From Crossaster papposus (Eukaryota > Echinodermata > Asteroidea > Velatida > Solasteridae), in the NCBI GenBank assembly GCA_037893245.1, contig JBAIAA010000251.1, positions 1,302,001-1,366,000 of the forward strand: a stretch of DNA of 64,000 bases, given 5' to 3'. Numbering within the stretch: position 1 is the stretch's first letter; each line of letters opens with the position of its first letter. Under the pieces are notes generated by a model, which did no database searches, was not told the origin of the DNA, and was given only the letters and a program-made list of their open reading frames with translations. Of the stretch, positions 1 to 10,330 are shown one piece after another. The position numbers were made by a program, and so were the translations under genes.

Positions 1-303
1 TTTTCAATTTTCATAATCATATTTATGTTTACATAGGCCAATTACTTGGGACCGCAATGGAAATAAGTTTTTAAAAACTTTTTTGCGTTATCCCTGCTTT
101 TTCCATTATATGTATTTGTTTTTCTTTTTCTTTTTCTTCTGTAGTAAAATCTGTATCATTATTGTGGAAATTGGGAATAAATCAAATCAAATCAAAAATA
201 TGAAGTACATGTACTTTTTTTTTTGTGGGAGTGGATAAATGAATAACGAGTTAAAATTAGAGCTTGTTGTAGTTTATTTATGTAATATGTTGTTATTTTT
301 CAG
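1..303. other. AT-rich non-coding stretch
   Basis: No convincing coding sequence. It holds pyrimidine-rich runs (about 117-140), a short ATCAA-type simple repeat near 180-195, and a good 3' splice-site context (T-rich tract followed by CAG) ending at 303, which leads into the candidate exon below. Confidence 0.5.
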
Positions 304-432
304 CTGCTGAAGAAGAAAACTGCAGACAAACAAGATGGGGAACTTCTGGTGACCAACACGTGCAACGTCTTCCAGGCAGAAAACATGTCTTGCCTGTTCA
401 GTGTATCATTTGTAAAGATATACATGCACTAA
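304..432 (+). CDS. candidate 3'-terminal exon of an unknown gene
   Basis: A T-rich tract ending in TTTTTCAG (to 303) is followed by 42 open codons and a TAA at 430-432, which overlaps an AATAAA signal at 431-436. The predicted peptide starts LLKKKTADKQDGELL and ends FVKIYMH. The order of acceptor, short open frame, stop and polyadenylation signal is what a terminal exon looks like. The peptide is not a family I recognise, and no upstream exon lies in the window because the gene would run off the left edge. The match could be chance in an AT-rich region. Confidence 0.25.
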   Translation: MLKKKTADKQDGELLVTNTCNVFQAENMSCLFSVSFVKIYMH

Positions 433-618
433 TAAAGAAAATCTAACGCACAAGCGTAAGGTGCAATGGATAGTTAATTGCGAAAAATGCAGGGTGGGAA
501 ATTGCTTAAAGTTAAAGCAGCAAATATTAGACAGGATGAGCTACTGTTACTTGATATTCAGGATAGGGATCTACATGTAGTAGCAATAGAGGTAAATTAC
601 CACCAGTCAGCAGTAAGA

Positions 619-1999
619 CCTCCCTGATGATCATCAGTGCATATGCCCCGACCCTACCAAGCAATGAAGACACAAAACAGCAATTTTATGAGGATCTTTC
701 TCATACTTAAGCATACCTATCCATGACAAAGTCATCTTACTAGGTGACTTTAATGCACGTGTTGGCAAAGACAGTGTTACCTGGGATGGGGTTCTTGGCA
801 AGTTTGGCAGAGGAAATTATAATTCAAATGGAGAACTACTTCTCTCAATATGCAAAGAGTTTGGTTTGGCAGTGACAAACACTTTCTTCAATATGTCAGA
901 CAAATGGTTCTATTCGTGGCAGCACCCAAGATCTAAACGCTGGCACCTTCTGGATTTTGTCATCACCAAGAGATGCCACCAGCGCGATGTCTGCAATACT
1001 CGGGCAATGCGAGGTGCTGAGTGCAACACAGACCATTTGCTCATTCGTACTCAAGTAAGGCTTCATATCCACACTTCACGAAATAAGTCTGCTGCAGCAA
1101 CTAGGCGCCAGCTAAATCTCTCCAAACTTGATCTAGCTGAGGGTCGTGTCAATTTGCAGGTTGCAATCACAAACGCCATTAGCCAGGCTACAGACATCAG
1201 CAATACTGACAATATTGATAGCCATTGGGACAGCATTCAGAAGACTGTATATAGTGCATCATCAGAGGCACTTGGTTATCCATCACGACAGCATGCTGAT
1301 TGGTTTGATGAAAATGACTCCCAGATCCAGGACCTTCTCACGACCAAGCATGCTGCTCTTACAACACATCTTTCTGATCCGTCGTCACGCATCAACCTCC
1401 AACGCTTTCAGGAAGCCAGGGCTGTTCTACAAAGGCATCTTCGTCATATGCAGGATAGTTGGTGGGACTCCAAAGCAACTGAACTACAACAGATGGCTGA
1501 TGCTCATGACTCCAAAGGCTTCTATAGATCTTTGAAAACCATATTTGGACCTAGAAAATCACCATACTGTCACATTCTATCGGCTGACGGAATCACTCTC
1601 CACACCGAGAAAAATGTTTTAACTCGTTGGCGTGAACATTTTGAGGTTCTCCTAAATAGGTCTATGCCAACACAAGAGGACCTTCTGGACCAAATTCCAC
1701 AACGGGCAGTACATCCAAATCTCACTAGCCCACCTACTCTTGGGGATGTACAACATGTAGTGAGAAGCTTGTCCACGGGGAAGGCTCCTGGTCTGGACAG
1801 CCTTCCAGCGGAGATCTACAAGCATGGAGGCACACTCCTTCAGTCGACACTTCATAACTTGTTTCTCCGTTGCTGGGAGACTGAAGAACTACCCTCTGCT
1901 TTTAAAGATGCCCTTATAATCACAATTTATAAGCGAAAAGGCAACCGTCAAGATTGTGGCAACTACTTTCAATTGCTGGAAAGATTCTTGGGAAATTGA
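619..1999 (+). pseudogene. LINE endonuclease domain plus linker, broken
   Basis: From about 619 the frame reads MIISAYAPTLPS, a conserved endonuclease block. The frame then shifts near 700 and continues as VILLGDFNARVGKD (from about 728), with the catalytic-type D-x-N of GDFNARV, and later TDHLLI near 1030, the SDH-like block that ends APE endonucleases. A helical linker of roughly 250 residues follows, then the start of the RT region (TGKAPGLDSLPAEIYK, about 1780-1830). The frame stops at 1999 because of a deletion at about 1963-1970. The usual N-terminal 80 or so residues of the endonuclease are absent. Part of the ORF2 of the element spanning 600-3460. Confidence 0.8.
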
Positions 2000-3456
2000 T
2001 CCTCAAGAAATTGCAGATGGTAGCTGCCATCATTCTTCCTGAAAGTCAGTGTGGCTTTCGAGCCGGGCGCAGTACCATCGATATGGTCTTCACCCTTAGA
2101 CAACTTCAAGATAAATCACTGGAGCAAAACATGCCACTTTTCATTGCATTCATCGACTTTTCCAAAGCTTTCGACTCAGTGCCTAGACATCTACTATGGC
2201 AAATCCTTTCCAGATATGGCTGCCCAGATAAGTTAGTCAACCTGGTTAGAAAGTTTCATGACGGCATGTCCGGTCAAGTATCAATTTCTGGAACCTCATC
2301 TACTCCGTTTGTGATCAACCATGGAGTAAAGCAAGGTTGTGTACTGGCGCCTACCTTATTCACAATCTTCCTTTCCGCTGTATTGGAGGTTGTCTCCTTA
2401 AATGCGGATGAAGGAGTTTACATCAAGACGCGTTTGGATGGCAGCCTATTTAACCTGAAGCGGCTTCAAGCCAAGACGAAAACACAAGAGATCCGAGTAC
2501 AGGACCTACTGTTTGCTGATGATGCTGCATTAGTAGCGCACTCTGAGGAAGATCTGCAGAGCCTTGTCGGTAAATTTGTTACAGCATCGTCTGCCTTCGG
2601 CCTAACCATAAATGCCAAGAAGACACAAGTTCTGTTTCAACCAGCACCGGGTATACCAGGCACTCAACCTACTATTCTGGTATATGGTGAACCCCTTAAA
2701 ACAGTGGATAAGTTCACCTATCTTGGCAGTATAATAGCCAAGGACCATAGGCCAGATAATGAAGTAACCTCACGCATATCTGCTGCAGCCTCAGCCTTTG
2801 GTCGCTTGAAAAAGCGACTTTGGTCACAGCGTGGTGTCAAGACATCCACCAAGTGCAAGGTCTACCAGGCAGTGGTTCTGTCCAGTCTGTTGTATTCCAC
2901 CGAGTCATATGCGCTATACCAAAAACACATCCGCAAATTTAATCATATCCAACTCCGCCACCTCCGTGCAATCCTCAACATCAAATGGTCAGATCGCATT
3001 ACTAACGCTGAAGTCCTTCGTAGAGCTCGTATGGTCAGCGCTGGATCAATTCTTCCTGCAAGACAGCTGAGTTGGAGCGGTCACCTTGTTCGTATGGAAG
3101 ACTCGCGGATGCCAAAAGCTGTGTTTTATGGAGAGCTTTCTTCTGGGACTCGTCATAGAGGCCGTCCAAATCTACGATTTAAGGTCTGCCCGAAGCGTCA
3201 TCTACAGTCAGCTGGAATTTCAGTTACCACTTGGCAAGATGCAGCTAAGGATAGACTTTTGTGGCGCTCCATTACTAAACGTGGGGTTGCCACAGCAGAG
3301 AAATCCAACGAAAGTGCAGCTGATGCGAGGAGAATGCGGAGACACAACAAGGAGCTCAGGTCGCAGGATGTTCCCCTAAAATGTAGATACTGCGGACGCC
3401 TGATATCGTCCAGAATTGGACTCTATTCTCATGAGAGGAAATGCCAATCAAACTGA
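1954..3456 (+). CDS. LINE reverse transcriptase, 3' part of ORF2
   Basis: An open frame of about 500 codons carrying the RT palm and thumb. Visible blocks are GFRAGRSTIDMVFTLRQLQ, AFIDFSKAFDSVPR, GVKQGCVLAPTLF and the catalytic FADD at 2512-2523 (residues about 187-190), followed by TYLGSI and the LINE-specific tail with HLVRMEDSRMPKAVFYGEL. It ends in a C2H2-like finger, CRYCGRLISSRIGLYSHERKC. RT copies element RNA into DNA at a nicked target. No ATG begins this frame: the first sense codons (about 1954-1960) overlap the end of the preceding frame. In intact relatives the two are one ORF, so this is the downstream half of a frameshifted ORF2, not an independent gene. Confidence 0.9.
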   Translation: MWQLLSIAGKILGKLILKKLQMVAAIILPESQCGFRAGRSTIDMVFTLRQLQDKSLEQNMPLFIAFIDFSKAFDSVPRHLLWQILSRYGCPDKLVNLVRKFHDGMSGQVSISGTSSTPFVINHGVKQGCVLAPTLFTIFLSAVLEVVSLNADEGVYIKTRLDGSLFNLKRLQAKTKTQEIRVQDLLFADDAALVAHSEEDLQSLVGKFVTASSAFGLTINAKKTQVLFQPAPGIPGTQPTILVYGEPLKTVDKFTYLGSIIAKDHRPDNEVTSRISAAASAFGRLKKRLWSQRGVKTSTKCKVYQAVVLSSLLYSTESYALYQKHIRKFNHIQLRHLRAILNIKWSDRITNAEVLRRARMVSAGSILPARQLSWSGHLVRMEDSRMPKAVFYGELSSGTRHRGRPNLRFKVCPKRHLQSAGISVTTWQDAAKDRLLWRSITKRGVATAEKSNESAADARRMRRHNKELRSQDVPLKCRYCGRLISSRIGLYSHERKCQSN

Positions 3457-3460
3457 GTCA

Positions 3461-4308
3461 ACCCCCCGACAGTCTTACTCGTCTGCGAGTGACTGCCAAT
3501 ATATACATGTTACCAAAGTACACCAAAGTAGCTAGGGAGTACAAGTCAAAAGCAAATGCTGACACTGTGCAGCAAGATTATCAACTGTCTTTTCAGGAAT
3601 GGAGAAGCTCATCCAAGGAAACTGTGGTTTAATTTACCTGCCTTATCTTATTCCATAGCATGTTTTCTGGGAGTATGTAAATTATAAAACTTGAGAAGAT
3701 TTACATAAGTAAAATGGCACTAAGATTGTCAATCACATGGCGTTTAACAGTATACCATTCTAAACAAAGGTTTTTGATGGATTTCTGATATTGTGAAAAA
3801 ATACCAAAAATAATGATACAATATTTGTATTTTATCAAAACAAGTGTCTCTTTATTTGATTGTGAGAATTTGCAATAATGTATAATAAATATTTGTCATT
3901 GTTCTTATAACTGTTTCTTTTTTTTCTTCTTCCGTTCTTGTGGTTTGTTTTGTTTATTTTTTATTTGGTTGATAAAATGAAAAGAAACTATGAAAACAAA
4001 AACTGAACTGTTGATAACATGAACAAAAAGTATAACAATCTTGGTTTAGGTATATTCCTTTAAATAAAGAATATACAGGAAATCGGAAGACAAAAACAGA
4101 GCAGTCATTTCTGTCCAGACGAGCTCAAGTCGCCCCCTGCTATTTGTTTGTGTATATTTCAATTTATTATAGGTTTTGTACACACCTATCCCGAAGTGAC
4201 CAACATAGGGCGCTATTTTCAAGCTTGATATTTTAATTGGTTAAGCCTAATTAATGTGCAATTTATTTTTCTGGCGAACTTGATATTCTAATTCAATAGG
4301 ATCATATT
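3461..4308. other. LINE 3' UTR remnant and AT-rich spacer
   Basis: Includes ATAATAAAT near 3882-3890 that could serve the LINE as a polyadenylation signal. No gene recognised. The 3' boundary of the LINE is not marked by a clear A-tail or microsatellite. Confidence 0.4.
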
Positions 4309-4310
4309 TA

Positions 4311-6249
4311 GTAGGAGACCAGCCTGTAGGTCCCGTGACCAAATTCTGGGAACAAAGGTTTGAAAGTGTTTTTGTGTTCCCTGATGAATACCGAACAATT
4401 TTGACTTGGGCTGCCCCCTTGAAAATGCCGGGCATTTCCGGGAGGGGTCAACAAAGGTCATACAGGGGTCAAAATTCAAATATATTCCAATCGTGTCCAA
4501 TTATATCCAATTACTCGTGTAGTCATGAGGATCCAAAAAAATGTATAGTTTGCTATACCTCCGACCTTAAATGAGGGCGCTGTGGTCAAAAACGTCGAAA
4601 GGTCAATGCACTTTTGACTGGTGGTCAAATTCACCAACACGGTTAACATTATCCGATTCTAATGATTTTAGTGCCTAATAATATGTTTTCTAACATGGCA
4701 AATTCAACTATACAACTTTCAAAAGTAAAAGTGCTTACCTTGACCATGAACATTCAAAATAGCTGGCAAAAGGGCTACCGAAAGACTTGAATCGGGAACT
4801 TTGGCCAACAATAACACAGTTATTTCTAAACACATTGTCCAATGATGCTTTTCTTGCTTTGTTGCACTGTTCATCATCCTACTCTTTCACCGGTAATAAT
4901 CAATCACTGAGTGAACTGAAAACAAAGGACCACTGTGGCAATACACCAACCAGACATCGCGTCGACAAAAACAGAGTTTAAAACTCCCGCTTTTAGGGAA
5001 TGTCTAACCCAATTGGCCTGCAGACGTTTGATGTATTTGCCCGTCCACGGACTCCAACCACTGACTGTCGTCTGGCAGAGATAATGTGGCTAGAACTGAC
5101 CCCCCCCCCCCCCCCCAATCCCCCCCCCCCTCAACCCCCCCCCCCCCCCCCTAACCCCCCCCCCCCCCCCCCCTATGATACTTCACGCAGCAGAACTGTT
5201 TCAGCATCTCCAAAAAAATAACGAAAACGATGAGAAATAGTTCTAACTTGTGACAACTCCCATAAATACCCACCCCTTCCCATATAGAATGAGTTCTGAT
5301 TCACTGCAGCTAACTCTAGGATTGATCAAACACACACAACAAAATAAACTAATCATTCCTTGAAGTATGCCTGCATAAACCGGTTTCTCTTTGCTACTTT
5401 TTTTCAAAAGCACTTCAGTTTTAACTAAAAAACCTACATGTAATAGTCTCACAGAAAAAGAAAAAAATCCACATAACCCAGGGCACTACACGCCCTTCAA
5501 TAATTTGAGCTGCAGCTGCAAGCATGGATCGCAAATCGCTAGCGCTGAATGAATAGCGTGTGTGTTCTCTCGCTAGTTTGCGATTCAGTTGTTTTGCGAT
5601 ATATACCGGAATTCCGATAATTTCCGGAAAACTGGCATCCCTGTTTAATACAATATTATATCGAACATGTGCTCTAAAGAAAAATAATACAAATAATTAA
5701 AAATCATTATTTGTTTTAAAAATGGAGTGTTTCAATTGTTCGTGACGTTTCGGTGACAAACATGTAATAACTTCTTATCCATGGGTTTGAGAAAACAAAT
5801 TGTTGTTTTTGGCTAATTTATGCTAACCTTTTAGCAGCCATTTTGAAATTTCAAGGTTATGGCAACCACTTTTAATTTTAAAAGTTGTTTAGTTGAATTT
5901 GCCATGTCAGAAAACATATTATTAGACACTAAAATCATTAGAATCGGATAACATTAACTGTGTTGGTGAATTTGACCACCAGTCAAAAGTGCGTTGACCT
6001 TTCGACGTTTTTTACCACAGCGCCATCACTTAAGGTCGGAGGTAATAGACGAGTAATGTGATATGCATATCGACACGATTGGAATTGTTGACCCCTGTAT
6101 GACCTTTGTGGACCCCTCCCGGAAATGCCCGGCATTTTCAAGGGGGCAGCCCAAGTCAAAATTGTTCGGTATTCATCAGGGAACACAAAAACACTTTCAA
6201 ACCTTTGTTCCCAGAATTTGGTCACGGGACCTACAGGCTGGTCTCCTAC
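4311..6249. mobile_element. non-autonomous DNA element with arms over 400 bp
   Basis: The segment 4311-4773 reappears reverse-complemented at about 5828-6249. The termini read GTAGGAGACCAGCCTG and its complement CAGGCTGGTCTCCTAC. Both ends are flanked by TA (4309-4310 and 6250-6251), so a TA target duplication, as in Tc1/mariner-type insertion, is the simplest reading. The centre holds a C-rich microsatellite and no transposase. Short open frames in the arms are mirror copies of each other and not genes. Confidence 0.85.
5101..5173. repeat. poly-C microsatellite
   Basis: Runs of 9 to 20 C interrupted by AATC, TCAA and TAA, inside the centre of the inverted-repeat element. The proline-rich open frame across it is an artefact of the C runs. 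Confidence 0.95.
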
Positions 6250-6346
6250 TAATTTGTTTTTCTGGAAAATATCAGGTAGCTTCTAGAGGGGGGTCACAAT
6301 TCTTAAAATGTGAATGCCTATTTCATGTTCACCCCATGGTCTATGT

Positions 6347-6425
6347 TAAATCGGCTATTTTCAATCATAACTCAATATAGCATAGCGTGACTTTACGCCG
6401 TTTTTTGTGAAAGCAGGTCATACAA
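6347..6425. repeat. dispersed repeat, inverted copy at about 47068-47150
   Basis: The reverse complement of this stretch matches 47068-47150: TGACCTGCT, then an ACGGCGTAA block, CGCTATG, ATTGAGTTATGAT and AAAATAGCCGAT in the same order with scattered mismatches. It looks like the end of a dispersed DNA-transposon family. Its other end was not located. Confidence 0.65.
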
Positions 6426-6497
6426 TTATAGACTTTCGAGGCTGAACAATAACTATTCTACAGTGTTTCAATATGTATTCAAATCTACCCTGTGGTT

Positions 6498-6618
6498 TGC
6501 GCACGCATCATGTTTTGCATTAAACATTGTTACGGTGACGTCGCAGGTCACAACAAATCAAAGGCGATCTGACCTGCGACGATAACCAAATTGTATGCAA
6601 AACGCAATGCGTGCGGCG
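6498..6618. repeat. imperfect hairpin of about 120 bp
   Basis: Arms of about 50 bp: GCGCACGCATCATGTTTTGC...GTCGCAGGTCA pairs with TGACCTGCGACGAT...GCAAAACGCAATGCGTGCG. Probably a small foldback MITE. Confidence 0.6.
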
Positions 6619-6715
6619 CATTCCGCCGGGCACATCGTCTATTTATAAGCTATTAGTATTAACCCTAACTTCCTAGGGTGTGTTCAAAATTATATTGATT
6701 TTGAAAGATTTGAGA

Positions 6716-6733
6716 GGGTTAGGGTTAGGGTTA
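6716..6733. repeat. short interstitial telomere-like repeat
   Basis: Three tandem GGGTTA units, preceded at 6660-6670 by an AACCCTAACT in the opposite sense. Compare the CCCTAA run at 56484-56501. Confidence 0.6.
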
Positions 6734-6797
6734 ACGATAGAGTTTCCTAGCGTGGTGCACTTGGACGGTTCCACCTTACTTTCCTCATGTAGTGAAC

Positions 6798-7260
6798 AAG
6801 TTCGATCAAGGACTACCATAGTTTGACTGACTCTGATCGAACTCACGCTAGTCGACTATTCTCGACCAACCTACCGCGGTTTGGTTATCAATAGCACATT
6901 TTCATGGCATAGTGCAGCGGGGACCAACTATCAACCAAAAATGGCAGACAACGAAACTTTGCCGTGAAAATTGTATGTTTTTGTCCACATGATTGTGTAC
7001 TTAAGTCACTTTTGTCACCATGGCACGATAAGAACAGCGGTTATGGAAGAAATCCAAAACTACGTAATAACTGTTACGGTGTAAATAAACGGAAATGTCG
7101 TGTTAAAATATTTGTTTTGCCGGTGTGAGTACGTTGTTTTCGGCGCCACTAAAGTTCGACTGTAGTTCGACTAGAGTCGTTTGCACTTCGACGTCATTGC
7201 ACATGCACTAATGACGTCACAAACCAACCACTGGTGAACCATTAGTCCTTGATCAAACTT
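6798..7260. mobile_element. MITE with roughly 25-bp terminal inverted repeats
   Basis: Left end AAGTTCGATCAAGGACTA and right end TAGTCCTTGATCAAACTT are inverted copies with one mismatch. No coding capacity and no clear target duplication. Confidence 0.6.
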
Positions 7261-7570
7261 ATTGTTGCCAAACTTCTTTTTTGGCAAACTTTAAAGGTAT
7301 CATACACAATTTGCTGTTGCTGTATTTTTCTCAAATGGATGGGTTAGGGGTTGATATTTTATAGTAAATATTGTGGCGCTGACCCGTTTAAAGTTGTGTG
7401 TTCAAATACAAGATGTACTAGATTTCAAACAAAAATGCATGACCTAAATGTTAAATAGGTGCGTCTTTAAAGCAATGTTGAACTTATCAATGGAATCAAT
7501 ATTTTTCAAATGTTGCGGGAGGTTGTTTCATAGGGTTGAGGCAGTGAGAGCGAAGCTGCGTTCACCATTA

Positions 7571-7727
7571 TGTGACCCAGCACGAGTAAATGAGACACTT
7601 TGAGGCAAAAATGAAAATTGAGATTTTGATTTCATCATTTAAAGCTTGTTTAGCTTTAAATGATGAAATCAAAATCTCAATTTTCATTTTTGCCTCAAAG
7701 TGTCTCATTTACTCGTGCTGGGTCACA
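7571..7727. mobile_element. perfect 75-bp inverted-repeat hairpin MITE
   Basis: Left arm 7571-7645 and right arm 7653-7727 are exact reverse complements over 75 bases with a 7-base spacer. The ends are TGTGACCCAGCACG and CGTGCTGGGTCACA, and both sides are flanked by TA, consistent with a TA target duplication. No coding sequence. Confidence 0.85.
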
Positions 7728-7918
7728 TATGACCTGGTCGAAACTGGTTGAATAACAAACAATGTTTTCTTATTAGAACGAAGATTTCTTGATGGTGTGT
7801 AACATTTTAACAGCTCTATCAAATAAGGTGGCGCAAAATTATTTAAAAAAACATTCGTATGCCAACAACAACATTTTGAATGAAATGCGAGAGTGAATGG
7901 GTAGCCAATGTAATTATC

Positions 7919-8164
7919 TTAGGATAAGAGACACAGATTCGTGTTTCCTAATGCGATAAATAAGACGAGCTGCAGAGTTCTGCACAACCTGCGCATCTTT
8001 TGCACTTGACGAGCCGGAATCCCAGAAAGGAGGCTATTACAGAAATCGAAATGACACATCACAAATGCGTGAATTAAGCGTTCAGTAGTATGTAATGCGT
8101 GGGATAGAGCCGTTAATTGCAAAATGTTATGAATAATCTGGATGTTTATTTTTAGTTGGGTCAT
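7919..8164 (-). pseudogene. LINE reverse-transcriptase C-terminal fragment
   Basis: The minus-strand peptide contains TTERLIHAFVMCHFDFCNSL followed by LSGIPARQVQKMRRL. This matches the well-known block after the catalytic core of CR1/L2-type LINE reverse transcriptases (helix, then H/R-LDYCNSLL.GLP, then LQ-x-VQN). It degenerates toward its C-terminus and is truncated upstream. It is a dead fragment, and neighbouring sequence on both sides is MITE. Confidence 0.7.
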
Positions 8165-8191
8165 CTGAAAATGATGTTCTTGGTAGTCTTA

Positions 8192-8673
8192 AGCCCTGTT
8201 CGCACTGGACTTAATTTGGGCAAACTAACCGAGCCAATGGGTAACTTACCCATTTCAAGTCCAGTGCGAACAACCAGGTTAACTTTCCTCATAGGTAACT
8301 TATCCACGTCGCGTGGGTAGTTTAACCGAGTCAAATGTGCCCAGAAAGATTGACAAGATCAGTTTAACAGAGCCAGAAAATCCAGTGCGGACGCGACGTC
8401 TCGGTTAAATCTTCCATCACCCATTTTGTAAGAAAATAATGTTGAGAGCTAGCGTCGGGAACAGACGATTCGGTTGTCAAGTCGCGGTTATAGGTCACGC
8501 AGGGCGCCCTCTTAATTTTTTTGGAGCCAGCTCGGTTAGTTTACCCATGGTCTCGGCAATTCTACCCGCGTCAATTAAATCCAAGTGCGGACGGTGGGAA
8601 GATTAACCCATCGGAATGTTACCCGGCGTCTTGGTAAAGTTACCCAAAATGTTTATCCAGTGCGAAGACGGCT
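8192..8673. mobile_element. MITE with inverted ends AGCCCTGTTCGCACTGGA
   Basis: The left end at 8192 and the right end (TCCAGTGCGAAGACGGCT, ending 8673) are inverted copies with about 15 of 18 matching. The body repeats short blocks such as TTACCCA and CCAGTGCG in both orientations. Flanks of TTA and ATA could be a degraded 3-bp duplication of the PIF/Harbinger kind. No coding sequence. Confidence 0.65.
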
Positions 8674-8723
8674 ATAGCGTTGTGTATTCCTCAATACCTT
8701 GACTTTTCCATTCAGCTTAACAG

Positions 8724-9173
8724 CCCATGTTCCCGAAGCGCTCGTTAGACTAACGAGTCAGTTAGGTCCTCGCTAGCCCATCGTTACCGTGACGACAAGA
8801 AGGCTGTTCCCGAAGCTCTCGTTATGTCTTACGAACCCGCTAAGTTAACGATTGGTCCGGAGTTATAGTGAGGCTCTCATTAGATCCTTGATAAAGAAAA
8901 AACAGTTTCGACTGCTGACTATAGGTTCTCCACCCGATTTCAATTTGTTTTTATTTACATTCAAGACCAGTTAACTCCAATATCACTCCCCTTTAAAAAT
9001 TAGGTTTTTAACCGTAATTAAGCACTTATCATGTAGCGGGCACCGTAAAGAGAACCCGACGAGCCCCCTACCAGGGCTTTGGAAAACCCTCGTTAGCCGT
9101 TACGTTAGGCAATATTTAGGCACTAGTTATGGCGTCGTTATGGCATGTTGAACGATCGCTTCGGGAACATGGG
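8724..9173. mobile_element. MITE with 23-bp terminal inverted repeats
   Basis: Begins CCCATGTTCCCGAAGCGCTC and ends with the inverted counterpart GATCGCTTCGGGAACATGGG, 22 of 23 bases matching. An internal partial copy of the terminus (CTGTTCCCGAAGCTCTCGTT, about 8807) lies 80 bp in. Non-coding. Confidence 0.75.
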
Positions 9174-10118
9174 ACCTGGTCGGCCAAGCCTTCGTTCTTA
9201 TTGTGATGGCACGTGGTTGTCAGTGCCGAGATCTTATAACACTTTTACTGACAAAGCCTTCACATTAACGGCCCGAAATATTTGAACGCTTTACCCTCCC
9301 AGATCACTGGACACTATTTCGTTATTAAAAACCCACATACAGATTGTTTTCAATTTCCCTTGGATATGTCCATGTTGACATTATCTTGTGTTGCTTAGCG
9401 CCACGATCTAGAAGGAATGGCGCTTTTCAAATCCTGATATTTGTATTCCAGCTCAAAAAAACTATATTTTTAAAGCAAATTTTATGAAACACATTTTAGG
9501 AGGAGCATTGGCCTAAAATATGGTATTACATGCGTACGTTTTTCATAAAATTATCTTTATTACAGGTTTTTTGGTTGGAAGACACGAATACCGGCTTTGC
9601 CCACCAAGAGCTTTGTTTTCAGATGTCTTGAAATATATTACAATACAACATAAAATAACATCTAGATTAATTAGACAATTCGACTGATGTAAAAGTTGCC
9701 TTTTTAAATAGACGCAATGATTAAAACGGTCAAATAAAACTGAAATGTTGTTCTGTACACTTGGTAGAATGAGAGTATGGGCCGAGTAAAAATGCTGTTC
9801 ACTGGCATGGTTATTAAAACATGTTTCTAATAAAGATGTCGCAATTGTTGTGTTTGTGGTTTGATAATACCGCGTTAATAATGCATGATTCTTCGTCAAT
9901 GCCCTGTGTACTGAAGTCACACTGAACTGTTCTGCCAACGTCAGTTTTGACTGACGATATTTATAATTCTGGTTAAGATGATGAATAAATCATTTTAACC
10001 TAACAAAAGCTGCTGTGTTCGTTGTTTGTATTATTACACAGGATTCACAAATACCCGAGACGGTTCAAGCATTCCTATTGGTCGAGACACGTGGGTGTGT
10101 TTAAACGGTTGATAAAAC
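9174..10118. other. spacer, no gene recognised
   Basis: AT-rich. A 131-codon minus-strand open frame (9543-9938) has no recognisable motif, no homologue that I know and no splice context. I treat it as chance. Confidence 0.4.
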
Positions 10119-10124
10119 ATGACA

Positions 10125-10330
10125 AAGCCGGTTTGCAGCATGAATTTAAGAAATAAAGACTTTGACACTATCTATTGTCAAACCCTCCTACGCCGGGGAC
10201 CATCAGGGACCACCAACCTTTCCCGCCGCATCAGAGAAGCCATTGAAATCATCAAGCACAACACCATTCACCAAGACGTATGGCGCTGCGCCGTTACCTC
10301 CCTCAGGGTCCCAATACCCTTGGCAACCTT
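10125..10330 (+). pseudogene. possible Penelope-like element C-terminal scrap
   Basis: The peptide contains RRGPSGTTNLSRRIREAIEI followed by KHNTIHQD. This resembles the segment after the GIY-YIG endonuclease of Penelope-like elements and related RTs (RxIREAIEIRK...N.D.G). A frame change near 10285 then gives GAAPLPPSGSQYPW, which resembles the usual LP-x-W-x-P tail. The evidence is short motif similarity only. Confidence 0.35.

Larger units (their letters stand above)
600..3460 (+). mobile_element. 5'-truncated APE-type non-LTR retrotransposon (LINE)
   Basis: Contains the C-terminal part of an apurinic-type endonuclease followed by a full reverse transcriptase and a C-terminal zinc finger, in the order expected of APE-clade LINE ORF2. 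The first part of the endonuclease is missing and there are at least two frame breaks (near 700 and 1960), so this copy is dead. An RTE-like or related clade is plausible from the C-terminal CxxCG...H finger, but the clade needs a phylogeny. The 3' UTR and exact 3' end were not resolved; AT-rich sequence follows to about 4300. Confidence 0.85.

Noticed and set aside
9543..9938. 131-codon minus-strand frame
   Set aside because: No recognised motif and composition typical of chance frames in AT-rich DNA.
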